Source: Plasmodiophora brassicae (taxonomy: Eukaryota > Endomyxa > Phytomyxea > Plasmodiophorida > Plasmodiophoridae). From it: a DNA stretch of 64,000 bases. The DNA is taken from the NCBI GenBank assembly GCA_039704465.1, contig JASFAU010000001.1, forward strand, positions 1,178,001 through 1,242,000, read 5' to 3'. The position numbers were made by a program, and so were the translations under genes. Positions 52,691-62,303 of this stretch are shown one piece after another (position 1 is the first letter of the stretch; each line of letters opens with the position of its first letter). Under the pieces are notes generated by a model, which was not told the origin of the DNA, did not search any database, and saw only the letters and a program-made list of their open reading frames with translations.

Positions 52691-54667
52691 ATGTATTCTA
52701 TGGATCGCTGGAAGCGATGGCGGACCGCCTTCATGGTCGGCATCGTGGCGAGCGCTGTCGTTGCCGCCAGTGCCGACGATACGGGACCGGCGTCCAGCCC
52801 CTCTGCGAGCAGTAACAGCGTCAATGGGCTTACCGGGAACAGTCTACCGCAAGGACTGGCACTGAACCTGGTCGTTAACCCTGGTCAGTCTCAGCAGTCT
52901 CCGCCTGCCGCTGCTGGGGCTGCTGGTGCGAATGGGCCGCTACCACCAATGCCCCCTTACAGCAGCAGCAGCATGCCAGCGTATTACCAACCGGCACCCA
53001 ATATGCCATACGGGTACCAACCCAACGGGTACGCCGGGTACCCGCCGCCACCACCACCTCCTCCATACAGCGGCAACGTGGTGCCGCCACCCAACAATGT
53101 CGGCTATGGCCAACCTCCGCCTTATGGGCCAGTCTATGGCCAACCACCTCCCCCTGCGAACGCATATGGGCCGGCACTTCCTCTCTCGCAGCCGTCTAGT
53201 GGCGGGTCGCCTGCCTCATCGTCTTCGTCGTCATCCGCGTCGAGGCGCAGGAACAATGACCGAGGCAGGGACGACGACGACGACCGCGACGACGACGACC
53301 GCAGACGCGACCGGGATTACGATGACGATGACCGGAATCGCAGGCGGCGATCGGATCGCGATGACGACCGTGACGAACGGAGGCGTAATGATGATGACGA
53401 CGACGATGATCGACGACGCGATCACGACCGACGGGACGATGGTGACCGGCGGCATGACGACGGCAAGCGCTCATCGTCACCGTCGTCTTCGTTCTCAAAG
53501 ACGGCCAACGGAGGCTCCAGTGGCGGCCGATCATCGTCTGGGACGCCGGCGCCGAAACTCCCCGAATTGCCTGAGACGCCCCAGATCCCTAACGTGCCCG
53601 CATTGTCACCACTGGGTGGCCTGGGCAACGGTGAACCCTCGCCGCCGTCGTCGCCCCTACCGCCGCCGACGAACAGGACGACGAAAGCGCCTGTGCCGAC
53701 CGTTGTCCCACCAGTCGTCCCGACTGGAAGAGCGTCGGGTACGACCCAGCCCACCAGTGCACCGGTCGTCCCCGGTCAGGGTTCTCCGCCCACACCACCT
53801 CCTGAATCATCTGTCGCAGCACGTTCAGGGCCACCGCCTGTGTCCAACTCCACTGGGACGGTACCCCCCGTGAAGGAGGCCCCGGCGAATGGCGGTGCTG
53901 GCATGGGCATCCCGACGATCCCGCCTGCAAGCACGACCGGAGGGGGCCTGCTGACGCCATTGGAGTTGCCCGTGTCAGCGGGAACCTGGGCGGAACCGAT
54001 CCAGAAGACGGGCATCGCCGCTGTCCCGATGACATTGAAGGAGTCGCAGGCAGCGGGGACCGCCATGACGGGTAAGGCACCCGACCTGCCATCGCTCCCG
54101 CCCAGTATGGCCGCGTTCCACCAGCGACCTGATGCCGTCAAGGGGCCACCGCCACCTCCAGGCAGCCCGATCAAGCACCCGATCACGCCGCCAAAGTCGC
54201 CGGCGCCACCGCAACCGTTGCCGACAACGTCGCCGCCTCCCCAGACGCCAGCACCGACAACGAAACCGCCGATCAATGGGGGCGTTCCCGTACCGCCGAT
54301 CGTCGTGCAGTCGAAGGCAGAAGCGCCGCCGCCGTCGTCATCATCGTCGTCATCGTCATCGGACGACGACGAAAGCACGTCGGCATCGTCATCGACGCAC
54401 CCGCCAGCAAAGTGGGCGTTCGGCCAGGGCACCGAGTACAATTACGTACCGAGCGGTTCACGTAAGCCCGACGACCAGGTCGACCCGTACGGGTACAAGG
54501 AGAACGCTGACTACAGGAACAAAGGCAAGGCGAAGCCGAAGCCGGCAGCGGGGTCGGGGGCGAACAAGAAGCCATCGGCGCCGTCCGGATCGTCAGCGGC
54601 GACCCCCGATTCCAACAAGGCCGTCGCCGACATATTCTCGAACGTCATGGGCAGGCTCAAGTTCTGA
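52691..54667 (+). CDS. Secreted low-complexity protein, Pro/Tyr-rich and Arg/Asp-rich
   Basis: Signal peptide (FMVGIVASAVVAASA). A Gly/Pro/Tyr region (PNMPYGYQPNGYAGYPPPPP) is followed by a 90-residue run of alternating Arg and Asp (about 53250-53465). Long Pro/Ser/Thr stretches come next, and near the C-terminus FGQGTEYNYVPSGS. No fold or catalytic motif is visible. It could be a wall, spore-coat or extracellular matrix protein. That suggestion comes only from composition and from the neighbouring chitin genes. Confidence 0.65.
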   Translation: MYSMDRWKRWRTAFMVGIVASAVVAASADDTGPASSPSASSNSVNGLTGNSLPQGLALNLVVNPGQSQQSPPAAAGAAGANGPLPPMPPYSSSSMPAYYQPAPNMPYGYQPNGYAGYPPPPPPPPYSGNVVPPPNNVGYGQPPPYGPVYGQPPPPANAYGPALPLSQPSSGGSPASSSSSSSASRRRNNDRGRDDDDDRDDDDRRRDRDYDDDDRNRRRRSDRDDDRDERRRNDDDDDDDRRRDHDRRDDGDRRHDDGKRSSSPSSSFSKTANGGSSGGRSSSGTPAPKLPELPETPQIPNVPALSPLGGLGNGEPSPPSSPLPPPTNRTTKAPVPTVVPPVVPTGRASGTTQPTSAPVVPGQGSPPTPPPESSVAARSGPPPVSNSTGTVPPVKEAPANGGAGMGIPTIPPASTTGGGLLTPLELPVSAGTWAEPIQKTGIAAVPMTLKESQAAGTAMTGKAPDLPSLPPSMAAFHQRPDAVKGPPPPPGSPIKHPITPPKSPAPPQPLPTTSPPPQTPAPTTKPPINGGVPVPPIVVQSKAEAPPPSSSSSSSSSDDDESTSASSSTHPPAKWAFGQGTEYNYVPSGSRKPDDQVDPYGYKENADYRNKGKAKPKPAAGSGANKKPSAPSGSSAATPDSNKAVADIFSNVMGRLKF

Positions 54668-54720
54668 CCATCGTCCAGGCTATTTGCACATACCTATACA
54701 TATCCCGTGCCCTACATTCG

Positions 54721-55678
54721 TCACCGCTTAGGGAACACCCAGTATCCGAGCAGGATGCCGACTACGGCCAGCAGCAGGACAACGCAGAGGCAGCACATGA
54801 TGAAGCGCGCGTTACAGACCACAGCGCTCTGCTCATGGGCGGCTTGGCGTACGGATACCTCCGCCTTCTGGGCCCGCTCCCTGGCCTTATGCGTGTTCGA
54901 TTCGATCTCCTGTGTCACGGTTATGCAGGGCGGCGGTTGCGAAACAGCACGCGCGTTGTACGTCGAGGACGGTACCCTGGCTGACGACCACGTGTTTCAA
55001 ATCGTGGAACATGTCGGCCAGGTCCTTCGAGTCCTGCATGATCTGGTTCATCGCCGCATGCGTGTCCTCGACATCCGAAACGGCACCTTCCAGAGCAGGG
55101 CTCCTGCACAACCCCGATAAGCGCGAACGGCACCGCAGACAGCAGAGCGCACACAGACGGCGCTTGGTGCTGCTCCCGTTGATGGACCTGATCGCGCATC
55201 ATGACGTCGATCGGGACATCCTTCTGCGTAGCAACATCGTCGTCCAGGCCGACTTTCGCGATGCGCACCTTCAGGGTACTCAGATCCTGAACCTTCGCGA
55301 TACCGTTATCCTCTCTGTCGTTACCCATTGATCGGGTCACCATGGGCATACGTGTGTGCGCCAGATGCGAAGGAGGCGGTCCCTGTCCGCGCCCTGCGCC
55401 ATTGCCTTCAACGCCGACCCGATCTCATCGCATTGCAGGCTGGCATGGCCGAGATCGCCACTGGCAACCGCGGGAACACGGCGACCCGCCGTCTCACAAT
55501 CGGCCACCGATGCCTTCAGCTGCGCTATTCGTTCCTGTAGGAGGCGCACCCGGTCGTCGACCGTGGCCGACATATCGGACAACAACTGTGTGACCAGCGC
55601 GGAGGAGGCGCGCGGTGGCCGTTCCAGATCGATCAGGGCAGGACGATTTATTGAAATGGTGCCAGAGGAACGTTGCAA
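54721..55678 (-). CDS. Qa-SNARE (syntaxin)
   Basis: Target-membrane SNARE. The exons join to give an N-terminal helical part (TQLLSDMSATVDDRVRLLQE, RIAQLKASVADCE). The SNARE motif is GAVSDVEDTHAAMNQIMQDS, KDLADMFHDLKHVVVSQGTV, LDEIESNTHKARERAQKAEV, with the zero-layer Gln in SQG as in syntaxin 1. A C-terminal anchor (MCCLCVVLLLAVVGILLGYW) ends the protein at 54721. The intron between SQGTVLD and EIESN starts gtacaa and ends acacag. The type within the Qa group (plasma membrane or endosomal) is not settled. Confidence 0.87.
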
Positions 55679-55699
55679 GTCGCTGGGTGGACGATGGGT

Positions 55700-57216
55700 T
55701 CAGATTGCGGTACTGCCGGGCGGGACGATCACGACTTCTTCGTTGGCGGACTCCTGGGCAGTGGCCGAGCTGGGGACAGGAACGGCACCGCCCTCCCGCT
55801 TCCCAATCGCAGCCGAAGCCCCAGCGGTGCGCGTCGCAGGGCGCGAGTCCTGAGTGCCACGGCCGCCGCTCTGCTGCTCGTGACGGTCATGGAAGTTCGG
55901 GAAGATGGCGATGATCAACGTGACGCACGCCATGGGGAACCCTATACAGCATGGCAGCTTTGAATGTAACCCTACGAACCGGATCCAGTTGCCTCACTGA
56001 CCGATGTCGAAGAAGTGGGTGCACTGACACATTGAAGCGAATGTCAGCACACCGAACAGTAACGGTACTTCGCATCGCAAGACATACGAAGTCGGTCCAG
56101 AATGGACTGGCGTACAGCAGGTTGGACTTGCTGGCTTGGTCAATGTTGATGCTGCCCAGGCCGAGGAACTCGAGCAGCACGAAGAAGAACTGAGCGCGGT
56201 TCACCGCGATGTAGAACTTCATCCGGTTCTGGATGTCGAACGACAATGACGACGAGTTCTACACCAGCATGACGGGCCGTCACGACCCAAGCCGCTCTGA
56301 TGCGCGTTACTGACCAGAAGGGCAACCAGGCGATGATTGACGGCGAGAATGAGGACCATAACGACGACATTCTCGCAGGCGTACACCAGCTGAGGCTCAA
56401 TGATCGACCTGCCATTTGATCAGCCTCGCTCTAATGGCTTGGAGCGTCAGTGGCAAACAGAGTCTCGGTTGGGGCGGTGAACTCTGCAATCGGGTACAGA
56501 ATAATGGAAATCACTGAGTAGGCCTTGTAGGCCATGAATTCGCTGCTCGACCCAAACGTTGTGCCTACCGCCAATGGCGTCAGTCATATGTTCGCTCCAA
56601 AAGCAACACTCTATTACCGAAATTCTTCTTAGCCATTGTCGACCAGAACGCCAGGCCCAGGAAGTGGGCACTGCTCTTCGTAGTAAAGGCCAGGTTCAAC
56701 TGATACGGACAAGTCAGACGACGCTTGTCGAAGGACTCGCCAATCGGTACCAGCTCGGTCATCGTTGGGAGCAGCGCCAGGTCTCCAGCGGACCACTGAG
56801 TTGGCACGGCCCTGCACACTCGTTTACCAACGATGCAGGACAGCGATGCGCCAAAGATGGTGACTGACGGCTTGACAAACACGTTGCCATTCGGGAGCCT
56901 GCTTGTAATCAGAAAGCCTACGTACACACAGGTTAACGTACCGCAAGGTAGGGGCGAGCTACGAGTCACCTTCCCGGTACTTGACGTAGGTGTTCATGAT
57001 GTCGTAAATCAGGCAGAAGATCAGGGCCAGGATCGTGAGCCAGGCGATGCACGAGCGGATGTTGCGGTACTTGGTGCTGAACAGGTTGATCTTTCCAAAC
57101 CCCTTGTTGGTACTGAGGATGTGCATCACGGTCCACGCCAGAGCCAGGAAGTTCAACGTGCCGCGGTTGATATACGAGAACGGGGCCAGGTGCGACAACG
57201 CGATCACGCCCATCAT
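55700..57216 (-). CDS. Multi-pass membrane protein family, copy A
   Basis: Family not recognised. Spliced exons read MMGVIALSHLAPFSYINRGT and CIAWLTILALIFCLIYDIMN, then GFLITSRLPNGNVFVKP joined to AVPTQWSAGDLALLPTMTEL. Then LNLAFTTKSSAHFLGLAFWS, EFMAYKAYSVISIILYPIAE, VYACENVVVMVLILAVNHRL, NRAQFFFVLLEFLGLGSINI, and CIGFP followed by MACVTLIIAIFPNF. Seven or eight hydrophobic segments are present. A hydrophilic Gly/Thr/Ala tail ends at 55700. Introns of about 50-55 bp have GT and AG ends. It is over 90% identical over long stretches to copy B, which suggests recent duplication. Confidence 0.75.
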
Positions 57217-57270
57217 CTCGCCGGCGGCAGGAAAGCGAACTGGATCGTTCGCTGCATCATGCGTACGCCC

Positions 57271-57278
57271 ACGATCCC
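57271..57278 (-). promoter_or_regulatory. Conserved upstream motif of copy A (GGGATCGT)
   Basis: Lies 55 bp before the start codon, in upstream sequence that is otherwise unlike that of copies B and C. The same octamer occurs at matching distance in both. Confidence 0.5.
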
Positions 57279-57479
57279 GAGACGCCTTAGAGCCTCTAGT
57301 GTGCCTCGTTAAGGATTGTCGGCGCTCGATCGGACCGTACTGAGCAATGTGGGGCGTGATATGAGCCTCACGATGACCCCAACGGTACACTCGCCCCGGA
57401 CGGCCGGGCATGGACCCCTCGCGCTTCGTCTGGTTGGCGGGCAGGGAGTGAACGAAACGGCAGGCTGATGGTAGATTCG

Positions 57480-57790
57480 TGGGTCAGACAACATCGCCAG
57501 GCATTGTGTTCGTCGGCTCGCGCTGTCGTCCGGTAACGACGGACAGACCGTACCGCTCCAACTAGGTTGCTGCCGCTGAGCACCTGGCGTGCCGCTCATC
57601 TGCTCCGACTGCCCAACGGTGCGCGTCCCAGCCCGTGTGTGGCTTGAGGGGCTCGGCTATCCTGTTGCTGATGACCGCCATGGAAGCTCGGGAAGATGGG
57701 CAATGTTGCCGCATGCCATGGGAAACCATACAGCGCCGCAGCTTGACACAATCTATAAAAGGCAGACCACCGACCGACACACCGTTCCTC
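57480..57790 (-). pseudogene. Relic of the C-terminal exon of the membrane protein family
   Basis: DNA from about 57480 to 57750 aligns with the last exon and 3' flank of copy B (about 60340-60610), including the run around ccatgggaaacc-tatacagc and the cctgttgctg step. Upstream exons are absent and the frame is broken: ALYGFPWHA in one frame and IFPSF after a shift, against CIGFPMACV and IFPNF in intact copies. Confidence 0.75.
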
Positions 57791-58259
57791 GTTCATGTTC
57801 ATCGAACAAGGGGCTTACAAGGGTCATAGTCGTGTGTTGATCGACACGGATCGCCATTGTACCGCGGCGCGACCATCCGTTACTACCAGCCTGGTTATGG
57901 TCGGGACTACCCATTGGTCCCCAACTGCGGACTCGTGCCATGATGAACCAAAGAGGGCATAATCTGTCGGTGTCTAACGGTTTATCAGGTACGTTCCCAT
58001 TGCTCGTAATCAACCGTACATATATCGTAATGTGCCCCAATCTACCCTGTGCAGGACATGTTCAAGGGTACATTCGCGGTACGGGACATATCAATGCCGC
58101 ATCAGTGCAGCGTCCGCTCCAGGGCATCTGAGACCTCTTCAGAGCAATATTGGTTCGAAGCCGTTCCAGGTAATGAATACGATCAACAACGTGCTGGCGA
58201 ATTTCAACGAAAGGGCCAACGCCCAGGCCGACACGGATCACGCGAACAGACGGTCTTCA

Positions 58260-58630
58260 TGCCAGGAGCAACGGCACCCAAGCAGCGTGCCTGACGACTG
58301 TGGGGGAGGTCCACCCTGTCCCTGATACGCAACGAGGTTTCTATGGCGGCTGATGCGACGATACGCCACTCGACGGCCTCGAATCGCTTCCTGATCCATG
58401 CCGTCCCGGCGACGCCTGGTTGGCGAGATCGCCCGGAACTTCTAGCCCGACCTGCGTTTCCAAGGACACGGCCGTGGTGGCCCTGCAGGAAGTACCCCAG
58501 GCGCACTCGTCTCCTTGTTCGAGGACGCCAACCGCTGCGCCCTCCACGGCAAGTGTGTGCCAGCCTCATGCCCAACTGGTCCGTTCCATCCTTGGCGTGC
58601 GCCTCAGATCACGTCAAGCAATTGGCTCCG
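58260..58630 (+). pseudogene. Histone H3 pseudogene
   Basis: Pieces of histone H3 follow one another in the right order but in different frames: MRRYATR (for IRRYQKS), FLIHAVP (for LLIRKLPF), RRLVGEIARNF then an in-frame TAG, PDLRFQ, TAVVALQE, LVSLFEDANRCALHGK, and QLVRSILGVRLRS at the end. At least two frameshifts and one stop prevent translation. No intact H3 is in the window. Confidence 0.8.
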
Positions 58631-58847
58631 TCAACGTCAAGCAACTGGCGTTGACCAACGCTGCACGTTTCCCGAATCTGTAAAATGCTGTTTATGTGAA
58701 CAGTCCGCCAGCGCGATTGGTGTAGGTATCCCGATGCGAAACGACGACCGGTGTCGACGGAGACCTCGGGTCGGCCCCGTACGGAGTCGTACAAACCCAG
58801 GTTCGGCTCTCCGCTGCGAGTCATCCATCAGGCGCGGCAAACTCACG

Positions 58848-59960
58848 ATGCTGTTCGTCGCCCAGCTGCTGGCACTGGCAGTTATCGGCTCGTGCAGGGC
58901 CCATTTTCAGCCATGGTCCCTGGCGGGCGCGCCAGTCGCCGATCGAATTCGTGAAGCACGTGCACGTATCCAGTGGTGGATCAACGCGTCTGGAAACGGG
59001 AGCGACACGCTGGACAGAGAGGTGGTCAGCGCGATCCGACAGAGCCCTCGTGGGGACATGTACGATTCATTGTATCAGGTGTCGATGGACCTCCTGTCGG
59101 TCGCCACTGCCGTCGACGCCAACGAATTCGCGTTTGACCACGAGAAGGTCTGGGACGCTGTCAACGATGTCGAAACCGAAATGGACGCCCTTGCAACACC
59201 GGTGCTGAACGTCGCCAATGTTCAATCCCGGATTGCACACCTCTACGTTCTGAAGGTCATCAGTGGCTCTATTACGACCCTCTCCGCAAAGGCGACCGCA
59301 CACGTCAGGCCGACCGTTCTCTTCCTGGATTCACTTGGCGCTCTGCTCCGATGCATCTTTCTGCTTGATCGCATCCTGACCACATCTGTACCTGAGACCG
59401 CAGTGATCACGAGCGCCTACGCCTTTGACCACCGGCAAGCTGGCTGTCCGTCGGCACATCACGGTGCGCTTCAGGGCCCGGCCATTGCGCTCCCCACGAC
59501 ACATCTGTGTCTCGAGGGGCTCGCCAGCGTCAACCAGATCGCGTGTAATCTCGGCGTTGCATTTGCTTCGTGCGTCCACGCCAGGCCCGCCGTCTTGCAG
59601 GCGGCCGAATCGCTCCTAGGTCGTTTCCGAACGAGACGCACGCGGACAGTGGCTCAGTTGCATCATATTCGTAACTTGCCTGAAAACAGGATGCCCGCCA
59701 TTGGCGCTGGATGCACGACGCGTAGGGAGCGGGTCTTCCGGCCAACCCAGCATCGTATCGTCCAGTGGTCGATCGAGCAGAAGAAGGCACAGGCTAGCAG
59801 GATTCGCGCCACATATGCTGCTACGTTATCGATGATCGATTCCGACATCGAGTTCGTCCAGACGTGCCAGGAAACGTTCCGCCGTCTTCCCGATCGTCTG
59901 CCCACCAGCAACAGCGTGTTGGCCATGGTTGTCTCGTCGATACAGTTCTGCGATGCTTAA
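58848..59960 (+). CDS. Secreted hypothetical protein, about 370 aa
   Basis: Not recognised. The start codon at 58848 precedes a clean signal peptide (MLFVAQLLALAVIGSCRA). The mature part is mostly helical (YDSLYQVSMDLLSVATAVDA, VWDAVNDVETEMDALATPVL), with several Cys and a basic central section (RFRTRRTRTV). The open frame also continues upstream through the H3 pseudogene, but that part is not expected to be translated. It sits alone between copies A and B of the membrane protein array and is unlike its neighbours. Confidence 0.65.
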   Translation: MLFVAQLLALAVIGSCRAHFQPWSLAGAPVADRIREARARIQWWINASGNGSDTLDREVVSAIRQSPRGDMYDSLYQVSMDLLSVATAVDANEFAFDHEKVWDAVNDVETEMDALATPVLNVANVQSRIAHLYVLKVISGSITTLSAKATAHVRPTVLFLDSLGALLRCIFLLDRILTTSVPETAVITSAYAFDHRQAGCPSAHHGALQGPAIALPTTHLCLEGLASVNQIACNLGVAFASCVHARPAVLQAAESLLGRFRTRRTRTVAQLHHIRNLPENRMPAIGAGCTTRRERVFRPTQHRIVQWSIEQKKAQASRIRATYAATLSMIDSDIEFVQTCQETFRRLPDRLPTSNSVLAMVVSSIQFCDA

Positions 59961-60332
59961 AATAAGTGTTGAATACGTTGCGCCATCCGGTGTACACCGG
60001 CGGTCCTATCACATTCTGATCAATCCTCGATTCTGCACAATCCTACTGGAACGTGGCGCTGTATCACCCGCTGCCGACCGTCGATACACGCTTGTGGGCC
60101 GACAATCCCTGACGAGACATATCCCGTGGAGGTGACCGTACTGAGCAAGGTCGGGGTATCCTGCTGGTATGACGATCCTCACGACGACCGCAATGACACA
60201 CGCTCCTCGAGCTGTCATGAACGCCCTCGCCGCTTCGTGTGGCGCGCCGGCATGGAGTGAACGAAACATCAGGCGGACGGCTCAGTTTATCGGCCTCGTC
60301 CCACAAACGCAGTGGGCTGGCAGACCCGTTGT
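59961..60332. other. Intergenic region with duplicated sequence
   Basis: The part from about 60090 on, including gaccgtactgagcaa and ggagtgaacgaaac, is similar to 57325-57480. It marks a segmental duplication that includes the 3' flank of the membrane protein genes. Confidence 0.55.
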
Positions 60333-61869
60333 TCAGATAGCATCGCCAGGCCCTGGGGTCGCTGGCTCCTCGCTGTCTTCCGGTAACGAAGGACAGACCG
60401 CTCCAGCAGCAGGGATGCTGCCGCTGGGCACCAGAACGCCGTTACCCTCCTTCTTTGCCGTCTGCCCCGATTGCCCAATGGTGCGCGTCCCGGCGCGCGT
60501 GTCCTGTGTGCCACGGCTACCCTGTTGCTGGTGACGGTCATTGAAGTTCGGGAAGATGGCGATGATCAACGTGACGCACGCCATGGGAAACCCTATACAG
60601 CACCGCAGCTTTGAACACAGCCGTTCGAAGCGAATCCATTTACGTCACTGACCGATGTCGAAGAAGTGGGTGCACTGGACAGATCGAAGCGAATGTCAGC
60701 GCACAGAATAATAACGGCAATTCGCATTGCAAGAGCATACGAAGTCGGTCCAGAAAGGACTGGCGTACAGCAGGTTGGACTTGCTGGCTTGGTCAATGTT
60801 GATGCTGCCCAGGCCGAGGAACTCGAGCAGGACGAAGAAGAACTGGGCACGGTTCACCGCAATGTAGAACTTCATCCGGTTCTGGATGTCGAACGACAAT
60901 GACGACGATTTCTGCGCCAGCATGACGGCCCGTCACGAACAAAGCCGCTCTGATGCGCGATACTGACCAGAAGGGCAACCAGACGGTGATTGACGGCGAG
61001 GATGAGGACCATAACGACGACATTCTCACAGGCGTACACCAGCTGAGGCTCAATGATCGACCTGACATTTGATCAGCCTCGCTCTAATGGCTTGGAGCGC
61101 CAGTGGCAAACAGAGTCTCGGTTGGGGCGGTGAACTCTGCAATCGGGTACAGAATAATGGAAATCACTGAGTAGGCCTTGTAGGCCATGAATTCGCTGCT
61201 CGACCCGAACGTCGTGCCTACCGCCAATGGCGTCAGTCATATGTTCTCTCCACAGGCAGCACACTGCTACCGAAATTCTTCTTGGCCATTGTCGACCAGA
61301 ACGCCAGGCCCAGGAAGTGAGCACTGCTCTTCGCCGTAAAGGCCAGGTTCAACTGATACGGACAAGTCAGACGACGCCTGTCGAAGGACTCGCCAATTGC
61401 TACCAGCTCGGTCATCGTTGGGAGCAGCGCCAGGTCTCCAGCGGACCACTGAGTTGGCCCGGCCCTGCACACTCGTTTACAAACGATGTAGGACAGCGAT
61501 GCACCAGTGACGGTGACTGACGGCTTGATAAATACGTTGCCATTCGGGAGCCTGCTGGTAACCAGAAAGCCTGCGCAGACACAGGTTAACGTACCGCAAG
61601 GTAGAGGCGAGCTACGAATCACCTTCCCGGTACTTGACGTAGGTGTTCATGATGTCGTAAATCAGGCAGAAGATCAGGGCCAGCATCGTGAGCCAGGCGA
61701 TGCACGAGCGGATGTTGCGGTACTTGGTGCTGAACAGGTTGATCTTGCCAAACCCCTTGTTGGTACTAAGGATGTGCATCACGGTCCAAGCCAGCGCCAG
61801 AAAGTTCAACGTGCCGCGGTTGATATACGAGAACGGGGCCAGGTGCGACAGCACGATCACGGCCATCAT
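60333..61869 (-). CDS. Multi-pass membrane protein family, copy B
   Basis: Same exon order and splice positions as copy A (MMAVIVLSHLAPFSYINRGT at the start). Introns as well as exons are nearly identical to copy A, so the A/B split is recent. The C-terminal tail diverges (GTRTIGQSGQTAKKEGNG) and ends at 60333. Hydrophobic segments are the same. Function unknown. Confidence 0.75.
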
Positions 61870-61924
61870 CGCGTTGACGCGCGCGCTGCAATCGGAATGG
61901 TTGCTGCTCTCATCAGGCGTACCA

Positions 61925-61932
61925 ACGATCCC
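61925..61932 (-). promoter_or_regulatory. Conserved upstream motif of copy B (GGGATCGT)
   Basis: Lies 56 bp before the start codon of copy B, matching the position in copies A and C. Confidence 0.5.
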
Positions 61933-62303
61933 TTATCGCGTGATTGCGATAGCAGCGACCGTACCTGGGACCACAACAGTTAATGGCTCGGCTGCTGCGT
62001 GCCCGTTCTCAAACCTGCCACCCAATGTACTCTGTTGGCCGAGCTCTGTGCGATTCGGAACGACGACAAGTACGATGCCAATGGTGACGTGAATATGTCG
62101 TCGGTTCTGTGGATCCCTGCAGGTCTGAGGCTCTAGTTTGAGGTGCGCTTGCATCGTTTTGGGTTCATCGACTGACAGGACCGGGGATTGCGCAGGACAG
62201 CATCCAGGTCGAGACGTGCACCGCACAAGGACGAGTAAGCGCGACTGAGCATGGATTTATTGAGTCCGTTCAGGATACTGGAAATGGATTCCAAGCCCGC
62301 ATT
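61933..62303. other. Intergenic region
   Basis: Between the upstream motif of copy B and the end of copy C. No gene seen. Confidence 0.4.

Noticed and set aside
58515..58847. N-terminal extension of the secreted protein
   Set aside because: It translates histone H3 pseudogene sequence; the signal peptide at 58848 gives a better start.
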